From: Aquibaculum arenosum
GTDB lineage: Bacteria > Pseudomonadota > Alphaproteobacteria > Kiloniellales > DSM-21159
NCBI RefSeq assembly: GCF_029222965.1
Contig: NZ_JARHUD010000010.1
Coordinates: 1-64,000, forward strand
Direction of reading: 5' to 3'
Length of the DNA: 64,000 bases
Below the pieces are notes generated by a model. The model was not told the DNA's origin. It did no database searches and was given only the letters and a program-made list of their open reading frames with translations. The position numbers and the translations under genes are program-made. Every line of letters starts with the position of its first letter. The first letter of the stretch is position 1. This document shows positions 19,411-27,686 of the stretch, piece by piece.

Positions 19411-20361
19411 TCAGAATTCTGTCGTAGCGCCGGCCAGGCGCGGCAGCAGCGTGACGCGGGCGTTGGGCACGGCCTGGCGGATCTGCGCGGTCAGCGCGCT
19501 TCGCAATCGTTCCACCTCGGCCATGGTACGCTCGGGCCGAAACTCCAGCTCGATTTCGATGAAGACATCGGCGCCGGCCCGCCGGGTGCGCAGGGGGCCG
19601 ATGCCGTCGTAGTCGTCAAAATGCTGCGCCAAGGCCTGGGTGACCGGCATCTGCACCTCCTCGCCGCAGGCCGCATCCAGCAACTCACTCAAGGCACGAC
19701 GCAGTATCTGCAGCGCCCAGAACCCCATGGAGAGCGCGATGATCAGACTGGCGACTGGATCGATATAAGGGCCGACGGCGGTGCCGGAGAACAGCAGGGC
19801 GCCCGCCAGAGCGACGAGCATCACCACATTCGAAGTCAGCTTGTCGATGAAGAGCACGATCTGGGAACGCACAACCGGGCTCTCGTCGCTGCGCGCCTGG
19901 CGCCAATAACGCAGCAGCAGCCAAAGGTTCACAGCACCCGACACGGCATTGGCCAAGATGCCAAGGATAACACCGCTGCCCTGCAGTTCCGTCTCGCCGC
20001 CCTGCATGCGCCCAAGCGCGAGTGCGACCACCACGAAAAGGGAGACCACCATAAAGCCTCCCACGGCAGCACTGGTCAGGCTTTCGACCTTCCCGAAACC
20101 AAACTCGAGTCGCGCTCCCCGGCTTTGCAGGGCCAAATACGCGACCCACCAAACGACCAGCACCGTGGCGAAGTCCAGCAGGCTAAGCAACAGGTCGGCG
20201 ACCAGCGATATGGAATTGGAAAGAAGGACCGCAACCACAACCGCCAGGAGATTCGGTATGGCAGCCAGCAGGGCGAAGCGGGCCGTGCGTTCCCGACTGA
20301 TCTTCCTAGCGGCGATACCCCCCGCGCCCGCCTGCGTCGCCCTTGCGTCCCGACCGCTCAT
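19411..20361 (-). CDS. Cation diffusion facilitator (CDF) family transporter with atypical metal site
   Basis: A 316-residue CDF-type membrane protein: six hydrophobic segments between about 30 and 220, the FGFGKVESL segment after TM2, the YIDPVASLIIAL stretch of TM6, and a C-terminal cytoplasmic ferredoxin-like domain ending near 310. In CDF exporters the transport site is two His/Asp plus Asp pairs, one in TM2 and one in TM5. Here TM2 keeps Asp63 but has Leu59 at the partner position, and TM5 keeps Asp173 but has Val169. Substrate may therefore differ from zinc or iron, or activity may be lost. An Arg-rich start to the protein is also unusual; the true start could be somewhat further in. 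Confidence 0.85.
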   Translation of the reverse strand: MSGRDARATQAGAGGIAARKISRERTARFALLAAIPNLLAVVVAVLLSNSISLVADLLLSLLDFATVLVVWWVAYLALQSRGARLEFGFGKVESLTSAAVGGFMVVSLFVVVALALGRMQGGETELQGSGVILGILANAVSGAVNLWLLLRYWRQARSDESPVVRSQIVLFIDKLTSNVVMLVALAGALLFSGTAVGPYIDPVASLIIALSMGFWALQILRRALSELLDAACGEEVQMPVTQALAQHFDDYDGIGPLRTRRAGADVFIEIELEFRPERTMAEVERLRSALTAQIRQAVPNARVTLLPRLAGATTEF

Positions 20362-20460
20362 CCGCCGCCTGTACCACCCTTCCTCTCTTCCTGCTTAAGG
20401 CGGCATCGCAGGAAGCGCAACGATCGCGGGTTGGAGCACAGTCAGGTGCGGCGATCGGAC

Positions 20461-21120
20461 CTATTTCGCCATGGGAGAATCTACGAGGAAGCTTTGCAGT
20501 CGGCGGCCGGCTTCGGCGTCGGCCACGCGTCCGGGTGTCCGCCGCTGTGTGGTCGCTTCGGAGGCCTGCCACACGGCGATGTCGCTGGGCTGCAGCGGCT
20601 CTGACGGCAGTCCATGACCCAAGTCGAGGAACTCGCGCTCGGTCACAGCTTCATGAACCTCGATCAAATTGCTCGCGTTGTCGGTCAAGGTGCGGTCGAG
20701 ATCGGTGCTCTGGAAGATCAACTGATCGACGCGACCATCGCAACCGCGAAAGGGAAAGCCCACAGCCTGGTTGTGCAAGGCGATGCCGCCGCGAGTCTGG
20801 GAACGGATGACAACACGCATGCCGCAGGGCCAGGTCAGCATATGTCGGAAACACTGCACCACCGCAGGCCGGCGCCATTCGGGCACAAAATCGAGATAGT
20901 TTCCGCCGGTCACCTCATAGCCATAGCGACGCACCTCTTCGGTGCCTGCCAGGCGGAAGCGCACGACCTCGGGGCTTTCCAATTGGAGAATCACCAGCGA
21001 CTGGATGATGCCGCGAAGCTGCGACACATCGAAGTCCTTGCGATCCGCAATGCCACTTCGTTTCGGCAACCTCTGCCAATAGTCGGCAAAGAGGCGCGCC
21101 TGCCCCGTCAGGTCTGCCAT
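20461..21120 (-). CDS. PAS_5 (PF07310-like) domain protein
   Basis: A 219-residue soluble protein resembling the alphaproteobacterial PAS_5 family. The core (about residues 20-150) shows the pattern DFDVSQLRGIIQSLVIL then VRFRLAGTEEVRRYGYEVTGGNYLDFV, typical of this PAS-like fold. Such proteins are one-domain sensors without an output module, and ligand and partner are unknown. The ATG at 21118-21120 is preceded by a GGGA-type ribosome binding site. An inverted repeat (GTTAG-N6-CTAAC) lies 22 bp upstream. The long, low-complexity upstream reading is excluded because it overlaps the cytochrome gene. The neighbours are a cytochrome c gene and a peptide ABC importer on the same strand. Confidence 0.75.
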   Translation of the reverse strand: MADLTGQARLFADYWQRLPKRSGIADRKDFDVSQLRGIIQSLVILQLESPEVVRFRLAGTEEVRRYGYEVTGGNYLDFVPEWRRPAVVQCFRHMLTWPCGMRVVIRSQTRGGIALHNQAVGFPFRGCDGRVDQLIFQSTDLDRTLTDNASNLIEVHEAVTEREFLDLGHGLPSEPLQPSDIAVWQASEATTQRRTPGRVADAEAGRRLQSFLVDSPMAK

Positions 21121-21141
21121 GCCCCTGTCCCTGAAATTATG

Positions 21142-21157
21142 GTTAGGTGCTTCTAAC
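21142..21157. repeat. Inverted repeat upstream of the PAS_5 gene
   Basis: GTTAG and CTAAC form a 5-bp dyad separated by six bases, immediately upstream of the PAS_5 gene and downstream of the cytochrome c stop. A CATAAT sequence, a possible -10 element on the minus strand, lies just beside it. It may be an operator, but the arms are short and chance occurrence is possible. Confidence 0.3.
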
Positions 21158-21196
21158 GCCAGATGGGAGTCGCTCGCAAGCGACAATAGCGCGCGC

Positions 21197-21550
21197 TCAC
21201 TCCTCCAGGCTTTCCAGATAGCGGATGAAGGCCTCCACCTCGCCGGGCTCGAGGACGAACTCGGGCATGGCGGGGTGGCCGACGGCGATCCCCTCGGCCA
21301 GCGACTCCGCCAGATGGGCCACGGGATAGCGGTGATGCAGATCACGAAAGGCCGGGGCTTCCGGCAAAGGGCTGCTGTCCTGCTCTCCCACGGCGTGACA
21401 GCCGGCGCAGTAGGACTGGGCAAGTTCGCGCCCGGTCTCCACCTGGCCCATTTCCGCACTACTCAAGCCCGCGAGTGTGGCCCCGCCCGTTGGTATGCAA
21501 GCCGCGAGGGCAAGGACGCAGCCTGCCCAGAGTGTCTTGCGTTGCGGCAT
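21197..21550 (-). CDS. Small c-type cytochrome, probable lipoprotein
   Basis: A 117-residue single-heme cytochrome c. The heme motif C48-A-G-C51-H52 is clear, and Met95 in HPAMPEF is the likely distal ligand, giving a class I fold. The N-terminus reads as a signal peptide ending in L-A-A-C18, a good lipobox, so the mature protein may be lipid-anchored on the periplasmic side. It could pass electrons to a periplasmic oxidase or dehydrogenase, but no such partner is adjacent. It lies 56 bp after the last gene of the peptide ABC importer and upstream of the PAS_5 gene on the same strand. Confidence 0.88.
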   Translation of the reverse strand: MPQRKTLWAGCVLALAACIPTGGATLAGLSSAEMGQVETGRELAQSYCAGCHAVGEQDSSPLPEAPAFRDLHHRYPVAHLAESLAEGIAVGHPAMPEFVLEPGEVEAFIRYLESLEE

Positions 21551-21606
21551 CCGATCCTCCCTGAGCGACTCGACTCATGCAGCTTACCGGCTGCTGCTGC
21601 ACTCTG

Positions 21607-22389
21607 TCAGGTGCTTTGCGCCGGCTGCGCGATGATCTCGCCACTGCTGGCGGCGATGAGGTCGCGGGTGTAGTCGGTGGCGGCGCTGCCGCGGCGCAGA
21701 TCCTCGACCGAGAGCTGCTCCACAAGCTGCCCGCCCTGCATCACCGCAATGCGGCTGCAGAGATGGGCCACCACGGCCAGGTCGTGGCTGACCAGAAGGT
21801 AGGTCAGCCCGTGCTCGCGCCGCAGCCGTGCCAGTAGATTGAGGATCTCCGCCTGCACGGAGACATCCAGCGCAGAGGTCGGCTCGTCGAGCAGCAGCAC
21901 CCGCGGCTCCAGGATCAGGGCCCGGGCAATGGCCACCCGCTGCCGCTGGCCGCCGGAAAGTTGATGGGGAAAGCGAAAGCGAAAGGCCGGGTCGAGGCCA
22001 ACGGCCTCAAGCGCGCGATGCACCCGCTCCCGCCGCTCGCCGATGCCGTGAATCGCCAGCGGTTCGCTCAGGGTCGCGTCGATGGTGAAGCGCGGGTGCA
22101 GGGAGCCGTAGGGATCCTGGAAGACCATCTGCACCCGAAGGAAAAAGTCACGCCGCGGGCGCTTTGGCAGGGGGGCACCGGCAAGAGTCACCCGCCCCTG
22201 CCACTGCTGCTGCAGGCCGCAGAGCACGCGCAGGACGGTGGACTTGCCGCTGCCTGACTCGCCCACCAGTCCGTAGCTCTCGCCTTCATGCACCTGGAAG
22301 CTCACGCCGTCGACGGCGCGCACGCTGTCGCGCCCCTCACCGAAGTGGACTGCCAGGTCGTCCACCACGATCATGGGGGACGCGGTCAC
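21607..22389 (-). CDS. Oligopeptide/nickel-type ABC transporter ATP-binding protein (DppF-like)
   Basis: Second ATPase of a peptide-type importer, 260 residues. Walker A GESGSGKST, the signature LSGGQRQRVAIARAL and Walker B LLLDEPTSALD are intact, with an H-loop in LVSHDLAVV. The start is a GTG overlapping the upstream ATPase gene by 4 bp (GTGA); an in-frame ATG follows at residue 6. It is the last gene of the five-gene cassette and should form a heterodimer with the other ATPase on the cytoplasmic face. It lacks the C-terminal oligopeptide extension typical of full-length DppF. Confidence 0.92.
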   Translation of the reverse strand: MTASPMIVVDDLAVHFGEGRDSVRAVDGVSFQVHEGESYGLVGESGSGKSTVLRVLCGLQQQWQGRVTLAGAPLPKRPRRDFFLRVQMVFQDPYGSLHPRFTIDATLSEPLAIHGIGERRERVHRALEAVGLDPAFRFRFPHQLSGGQRQRVAIARALILEPRVLLLDEPTSALDVSVQAEILNLLARLRREHGLTYLLVSHDLAVVAHLCSRIAVMQGGQLVEQLSVEDLRRGSAATDYTRDLIAASSGEIIAQPAQST

Positions 22390-23258
22390 CGGGACACCTC
22401 CTCGCCGAAGCGATAGACGGGGCCGTCGAGCCAGGCAGGATCGCGCTGCAGGGTTGCGAGTTCGCCCACCGGCTGCTCCAGACGCGGCAGCGAGGCAAGC
22501 AAGCCGCGGCTGTAGGGATGGCGGCAGGCGTGAAGATTGCGGGCCTCGATCTCCTCCACCACCCGACCGGCGTAGAGGATCAGCACCCGGTCGCAGAAGC
22601 CGGCGACGAGATTGAGATCGTGGCTGATCAGGATCAGGCCCATGCCCCGGCGGCTGACAAGGTCATCCAGGATCGAGAGAATCTGCCGCCGCACCGTGAC
22701 ATCGAGCGCCGAGGTCGGCTCGTCGGCGATCAGGAGCCGAGGATCGGCGATCAGCATCATGGCGATCATCGCCCGCTGGCCCATGCCGCCGGACAGCTCG
22801 TGCGGATAGGCGCGGTAAACCCGCTCGGGATCGCGGATCTGCACCGCCTCCAGGATATCCAGCACCTTGCGATAGAGCTCCCGGCCGCGGCCTCCGGCGC
22901 CATGCACCCGCAGAGTCTCGGCGATCTGGTCGCCCACCGGCAGCACCGGATTGAGCGAGTAGCGCGGGTCCTGCATCACCATGGTGATGTGGCGCCCGCG
23001 CAGGTTTCGCAGCGCCCGCGGCGAGAGGCCGAGCAGGTCCTGCCCCTCGAAGGTCAACCTGTCGGCGGTCACCCGGGCGCTGTCGGGCAAGAGACGCAGG
23101 ATGGCGCGTCCAATAGTGGACTTGCCCGAGCCCGATTCGCCGACGATCCCCAGCTTCTCCCGCCCCAGAGAGAAGGAGACACCGCGCACCGCCGGCACCT
23201 CGCCGCGCGGCCCGCGAAAGGCGACCTGCAGATTGTCGACATTCAGCAGAGCCGCCAT
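22386..23258 (-). CDS. Oligopeptide/nickel-type ABC transporter ATP-binding protein (DppD-like)
   Basis: First ATPase of the importer, 290 residues. Walker A GESGSGKST, a signature of the DppD form (LSGGMGQRAMIAMML) and Walker B LLIADEPTSALD are present. The C-terminal tail, rich in Pro and Leu around SLPRLEQPVGE, corresponds to the oligopeptide/dipeptide transporter extension. The ATG at 23256-23258 overlaps the permease stop by one base (TGATG); a GTG directly before it is possible. It lies between the inner permease gene and the second ATPase gene, and all four junctions are tight, so one transcript is likely. Confidence 0.92.
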   Translation of the reverse strand: MAALLNVDNLQVAFRGPRGEVPAVRGVSFSLGREKLGIVGESGSGKSTIGRAILRLLPDSARVTADRLTFEGQDLLGLSPRALRNLRGRHITMVMQDPRYSLNPVLPVGDQIAETLRVHGAGGRGRELYRKVLDILEAVQIRDPERVYRAYPHELSGGMGQRAMIAMMLIADPRLLIADEPTSALDVTVRRQILSILDDLVSRRGMGLILISHDLNLVAGFCDRVLILYAGRVVEEIEARNLHACRHPYSRGLLASLPRLEQPVGELATLQRDPAWLDGPVYRFGEEVSR

Positions 23259-24178
23259 CACCCACCCCGCCGCTTGGGATCGAGCAGGTCGCGCAGACCG
23301 TCGCCCAGGAGATTGAAGCCGAGGCTAACGAGGCAGATGGCAAGTCCAGGGATCGTCGCCACCCACCACTGGTCCAGCAGATAGGCCCGCCCAGTGGAGA
23401 TCATGGCGCCCCACTCCGGCGCCGGCGGCTGGGCACCGAGGCCAAGGAAGCCCAGCCCGGCCGCGGTCAGGATGATCCCCGCCATGTCCAGGGTCACCCG
23501 CACGATCACCGAGGGCAGGCAAAGCGGCATGATGTGGCGCCCGATGATGCGAAAGGCACCGGCTCCCTGGATGCGCACGGCGGCGATGAAGTCGGAGCGC
23601 CGCAGCGTGAGCGTCTCGGCGCGCGCAACGCGAGCGTATGCAGGCCAGGCGGTGATGGCGATGGCGATCACCGCATTGTCGATCCCCGGCCCCAGCGCCG
23701 CCACGAAGGCCAGAGCCAGGATCAGGCGGGGAAAGGCCAGGAAGATGTCGGTGAGGCGCATCAGCACGGCATCGACCCAACCACCGAAGTATCCGGCCAC
23801 CGTGCCCACCAGCAGGCCGATGGGCGCGGCGATCACCACCACCAGCGTCACGATGTAAAGAGTGATGCGCGCGCCGTGGATGATGCGACTGAGGATGTCG
23901 CGGCCCAGCTCGTCCGTGCCCAGCCAGTGCGCCGCGCCGGGCGGCTGCAATCGCAGGCGCAGGTTCTGCACGTTGGGCTCATAGGGGCTGATCCAGGGCG
24001 CGAAGGCAGCCACCAGCACCAGCAGCAGGATCAGGGCAAGCCCCAGCATCGCCAGGCGATTGCGCTGGAAGGCGTTCCAGGACAGCCAGGCCTGCCCAAG
24101 CCGCGCCTGCAAGGCCGATTGCGGCCTTTCGGAGAGCAGCCAGGCGCGCCAGCCTGCGGTGGAGAGGGTTTCACTCAT
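23258..24178 (-). CDS. Oligopeptide-type ABC transporter permease (DppC-like)
   Basis: Inner-membrane permease of the DppC/OppC type, 306 residues. It has an N-terminal cytoplasmic stretch, a first helix near 45-65 with the OppC-type RNRLAMLGLALILLL, and five further helices. The EAA loop that docks on the ATPases is present in the second half, followed by GLGFLGLGAQPPAPEWG, typical for the family. The start overlaps the upstream permease stop by 4 bp. It pairs with the DppB-like permease to form the channel; the substrate is set by the binding protein. Confidence 0.92.
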   Translation of the reverse strand: MSETLSTAGWRAWLLSERPQSALQARLGQAWLSWNAFQRNRLAMLGLALILLLVLVAAFAPWISPYEPNVQNLRLRLQPPGAAHWLGTDELGRDILSRIIHGARITLYIVTLVVVIAAPIGLLVGTVAGYFGGWVDAVLMRLTDIFLAFPRLILALAFVAALGPGIDNAVIAIAITAWPAYARVARAETLTLRRSDFIAAVRIQGAGAFRIIGRHIMPLCLPSVIVRVTLDMAGIILTAAGLGFLGLGAQPPAPEWGAMISTGRAYLLDQWWVATIPGLAICLVSLGFNLLGDGLRDLLDPKRRGG

Positions 24179-25236
24179 CGTGCGCGCGGGTCCACCAGCC
24201 GGTAGAGCAGATCACTCAGGAGATTGACGCCGACGAAGACCAACCCGACGACGATGGTCGCGCCCAGCACCGCGGCCATGTCGGCCGCCAGCAGGGCGTT
24301 GGTGAGATAGCGGCCCAGCCCGGGCCAGGCAAAGACCGTCTCGGTCAGCACCGAGCCCTCCAGCAGGCTGGCGTAAGACAACGCGACCACGGTGATCAGG
24401 GGGACCAGAATGTTGCGCAGGGCATGGACCCAGATCACCCGCGCCTCGCTGACCCCCTTCACCCGGGCGGTGGTGATGTACTCCTGATTGAGCTGTTCCA
24501 ACATCAGGCTGCGGGTCATGCGGCTGATGTAAGCGAGCGAGAAGTAGCCCAGCAGCGCCGCCGGCAACACGATGTGATGCAGCGCGTTGCGGAAAACGTC
24601 CCATTCCCCTGCGATCGCCGCATCGATAAGGATCATCCCGGTCACGCTGGGCGCGATCCCCTCGTGGAAGAAGTCGAGGCGCCCGCTGCCCCCTACCCAT
24701 CCGAGCTTGGCGTAGAACACCAAAAGCCCGACCAGACCGAGCCAGAAGATCGGCACCGAATAGCCGACCAGCCCGATGACGCGTACGAGCTGGTCCGGCC
24801 AGCGGTCGCGGTGCACCGCCGCCACGACGCCCATGGGCACACCGAAGATCACGCCGATCAGAATCCCCAGCGTGGCCAGTTCCAGGGTGGCGGGGAAGAC
24901 CCGAGCGATGTCCTCCAGCACCGGCCGCCCGGTGAGGACCGAGGTGCCGAAGTCGCCGCGTAGCACTTGGCCAACGTAGATGAAGAACTGCTGCCAGAGC
25001 GGCAGGTTGAGTCCCAGTTCCTCGCGCACCCGCTCATAGACATGGGCGGGTGCGCGGTCGCCAACGATGGCCAACGCCGGATCGATGGGAATGATCCGGC
25101 CGATCAGGAAGGTGATGCACAGCAGGCCGAGAAAGGTCAGCGCCAGGGAGGCCAGCAGGCCGCCCAGGGAGCGGATGCGCCGCGTCAGCCGCGTGCCCAG
25201 CAACCTTGGAGGGGCGGCAAGGCTCCGCTCCGTCAT
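24175..25236 (-). CDS. Oligopeptide-type ABC transporter permease (DppB-like)
   Basis: Inner-membrane permease of the DppB/OppB type, 353 residues. Residues 1-28 are basic and cytoplasmic, then six helices, with the FGTSVLTGRPVLEDI segment and the EAA-like loop around EYITTARVKGVSEARVIWVHALRN. The ATG at 25234-25236 is followed by an Arg-rich segment that fits the positive-inside rule. It sits 49 bp downstream of the substrate-binding protein gene, a gap that often allows higher expression of the binding protein. Confidence 0.92.
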   Translation of the reverse strand: MTERSLAAPPRLLGTRLTRRIRSLGGLLASLALTFLGLLCITFLIGRIIPIDPALAIVGDRAPAHVYERVREELGLNLPLWQQFFIYVGQVLRGDFGTSVLTGRPVLEDIARVFPATLELATLGILIGVIFGVPMGVVAAVHRDRWPDQLVRVIGLVGYSVPIFWLGLVGLLVFYAKLGWVGGSGRLDFFHEGIAPSVTGMILIDAAIAGEWDVFRNALHHIVLPAALLGYFSLAYISRMTRSLMLEQLNQEYITTARVKGVSEARVIWVHALRNILVPLITVVALSYASLLEGSVLTETVFAWPGLGRYLTNALLAADMAAVLGATIVVGLVFVGVNLLSDLLYRLVDPRAR

Positions 25237-25285
25237 GGCGCAACTCCCAACCGGTCAGCGGCCTCCCGACTGCAGACCGCCGCCA

Positions 25286-26872
25286 TCAATCCTTGGAGAC
25301 GCGGTGATGGCGGTTGCCGTCATTGGTGGGCGCCAGGCGGAAACCCTCGACCTCGGGCCGCACCGCCGCAATGGCAACCTGCTGGAAAAGCATGATGAAG
25401 GGGGAGACCTCCTGCCACTCCTCGATCAGCGCCTGATAGCCCTCGTCACGCGCTGCTTCGTCACGTTCCAGTGCCAGGTCCTTGACCCGCTCGGTCAGCT
25501 CTTCTTCCTGCCAGGCATTGCGCCAGGTCAGTGGGTTGGCCGCCGCCTCGGGGCTGTTGTCCTCATTGGCAACGAAGACAGCGTTGGTATTGGGGTCGAA
25601 ATAATCGATGCCCCAGGTACCGAGATAAATGTCGTGTTCGCGGGCGCGGTAGGTGGTGAGCGCCGTGCGGGAGTCGCTGGGCAGGATCTCCAACTCGATT
25701 CCGGCGCTGGCGAAGGAGGCCTGGACCGCCTGAGCGGTGTCCATGCGTTCCTGGTTTGTGGCGACATTTATTGAGAGCGAGAAACCATCCTCGTAGCCGG
25801 CTTCGGCCAGCAGCTCCTTCGCCCGCTCGGGGTCATAGGAGAAGGGCTCGCTGTCGACATGACCCAGCATGCCCTGGGGCAGGAAGGTCTGGTTCACGAT
25901 CCAGGCATCGCGCATGAAGGTCTCGACCATGCCCTCATAATCCACCAGGTACTTCAGCGCCTGGCGCACCCGTACGTCGTCCAGCGGTTCGTGAGAGACA
26001 TTAAGGCCCATGTAGAGCTGCGTACCCAGCGTTGCTTCGACAAACTGCAAGGTGCCCTCAGCGCGCAGCGGCTCAAGCTGGTCGGCCAGCAGGTTGCGGG
26101 CCACGTCCACATCGCCCTGCTCCAGCAGCAGACGCTGGGTGGCGGGCTCTTCTACGTGGCGCCACATGAGGCGGCCCAGTTCGGCAGCTCCATCCCAATA
26201 GTCGTCGAAGCGGCTCATGATGATGCGGTCGTTGGGCACCATCTGGTCAAGCTGGAAGGGGCCGCTGCCCGCCGTGTTGTTCTTGAGCCAGCCGTTGCCC
26301 CAATCGCCCTCGATCGCTTGCTCTTCGAGCAGGGCGCTGTCGACGATGGAGAAGTTGCCGCCGCTTAAGACATTCAGCACGAAGGAGGGGGCGAAGGCTT
26401 CGCTGAGTGTCATCTCGAAGGTGCGCTCATTCACAGCCTTGAGCACGTCTTCGTGATTGTCCGGTGTGATGCCGAGATCGTGGATCAGGAAGGACGGGCC
26501 GACATCCAGTGCCGCAAGCCGCGCGAAGGTGTAGACAACGTCCTCAGCCGTGAAGGCATTGCCGGAGTGGAAAGTCACGTCGTCGCGAAGGGTGAAGGTA
26601 AAGGTCTTGCCGTCCTCACTGACCTCCCAGGACTCCGCCAGCTGCGGCACGATCTTCGAAGTGTCGTCGAGATCATAGGCCACCAGCTTGTCGTAAGCGT
26701 TGGTGGCCACCTCGAATGTGGAGATCTCGTACATCTCCGCCGGATCCAGCGAAATGATGTCGTCGAAGCGCGACGCCTGCACCAAGGCATCGGAAGGAGT
26801 GGCCGCTTGAAGTGCGGGTGAAAGCAGCAGAGCGGTGGCCAGCGCTGTGGACGTGAAAACGGTCTTGAGCAT
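25286..26872 (-). CDS. ABC transporter substrate-binding protein, SBP family 5
   Basis: Periplasmic binding protein, 528 residues, of the peptide/nickel/glutathione family (SBP_bac_5). A Sec signal peptide (about residues 1-23, ending LQAATP) precedes the family pattern YDKLVAYDLDD with LAESWEVSEDGKTFTFTLRDDVTFHSG. The ligand could be a di/oligopeptide, nickel complex or other small molecule; sequence alone does not decide. The ribosome binding site AAGGAGG is excellent, 8-11 nt from the ATG. It is the first gene of the cassette and must be preceded by the operon promoter in the 122 bp upstream, where a weak CATACT -10 and TGGACG -35 can be seen. Confidence 0.93.
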   Translation of the reverse strand: MLKTVFTSTALATALLLSPALQAATPSDALVQASRFDDIISLDPAEMYEISTFEVATNAYDKLVAYDLDDTSKIVPQLAESWEVSEDGKTFTFTLRDDVTFHSGNAFTAEDVVYTFARLAALDVGPSFLIHDLGITPDNHEDVLKAVNERTFEMTLSEAFAPSFVLNVLSGGNFSIVDSALLEEQAIEGDWGNGWLKNNTAGSGPFQLDQMVPNDRIIMSRFDDYWDGAAELGRLMWRHVEEPATQRLLLEQGDVDVARNLLADQLEPLRAEGTLQFVEATLGTQLYMGLNVSHEPLDDVRVRQALKYLVDYEGMVETFMRDAWIVNQTFLPQGMLGHVDSEPFSYDPERAKELLAEAGYEDGFSLSINVATNQERMDTAQAVQASFASAGIELEILPSDSRTALTTYRAREHDIYLGTWGIDYFDPNTNAVFVANEDNSPEAAANPLTWRNAWQEEELTERVKDLALERDEAARDEGYQALIEEWQEVSPFIMLFQQVAIAAVRPEVEGFRLAPTNDGNRHHRVSKD

Positions 26873-26995
26873 GGGGGTGTGCCTCCTTGCACGGCGCAGC
26901 GAACGCCTTGGTTGTCTGGCCGCCGAGTATGAATTCAGGCGGCAAGCTGCGTCCAGAACGGATTTTTTCGCGGCCCCACCGGCTGACCGGAAGGC

Positions 26996-27640
26996 TCAGA
27001 GCGTGCCGAAAATCCGATCGCCGGCATCCCCCAGACCAGGCACGATGTAAGCCTTGTCGTCGAGCTTCTCATCGAGGGCTGCGGTGTAGACCGGCACGCT
27101 GGGATGCGCAGCGGCAAAGGTCTTCATGCCCTCCGGCGCCGAAACCAGGGTGACGAGGCGGATCTCCTCGCGTGCCACACCCCGCTTGAGCAACACATCC
27201 ACCGCATGGGCCGCAGACCCGCCCGTCGCCAGCATCGGATCGACCAGGATCACCCGGCCCACTTCGCTGGGCAGCTTGATAAAGTATTCGTGCGGCTGCT
27301 TGGTTTCCGGATCGCGCCAGAGGCCGATGTGCCCTTCGCGAGCCGAGGGGATCAGTTCGCGCAGGCCATCGGCCATTCCCAGCCCGGCGCGCAGGATCGA
27401 AACAATGGTGATCGGCTCGGCCAGCACCGGCGCGTTCATCGGTGCCACGGGCGTTTCGATCGGCTCGCTGCTCAGCGGCAGATCGCGGGTGACCTCGTAG
27501 CCGATCAGCATCGCAATCTCCTTGAGGAGCTGGCGAAAGTGGATCGGCTGGGTGTTCTTGTCGCGCATCAGGGTCAGCTTGTGCTGCACCAACGGATGCG
27601 AAACGACGGTGAGAGTGGGGAAGTCGTGTGTGGAGCTCAT
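26996..27640 (-). CDS. upp: Uracil phosphoribosyltransferase
   Basis: Pyrimidine salvage enzyme making UMP from uracil and PRPP, 214 residues (family about 208-210). The PRPP-binding loop reads VDPMLATGGSA near 129-139, and the C-terminal uracil-binding part has the expected YIVPGLGDAGDRIFGT. The ATG at 27638-27640 is the natural start. It lies between the ABC cassette and an MFS transporter gene on the same strand; it is not clearly in an operon with either. Confidence 0.96.
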   Translation of the reverse strand: MSSTHDFPTLTVVSHPLVQHKLTLMRDKNTQPIHFRQLLKEIAMLIGYEVTRDLPLSSEPIETPVAPMNAPVLAEPITIVSILRAGLGMADGLRELIPSAREGHIGLWRDPETKQPHEYFIKLPSEVGRVILVDPMLATGGSAAHAVDVLLKRGVAREEIRLVTLVSAPEGMKTFAAAHPSVPVYTAALDEKLDDKAYIVPGLGDAGDRIFGTL

Positions 27641-27686
27641 AGGCGTTTTATGAACTGCCGCCGGGATCGTGGCAACCTTTCCGCGT

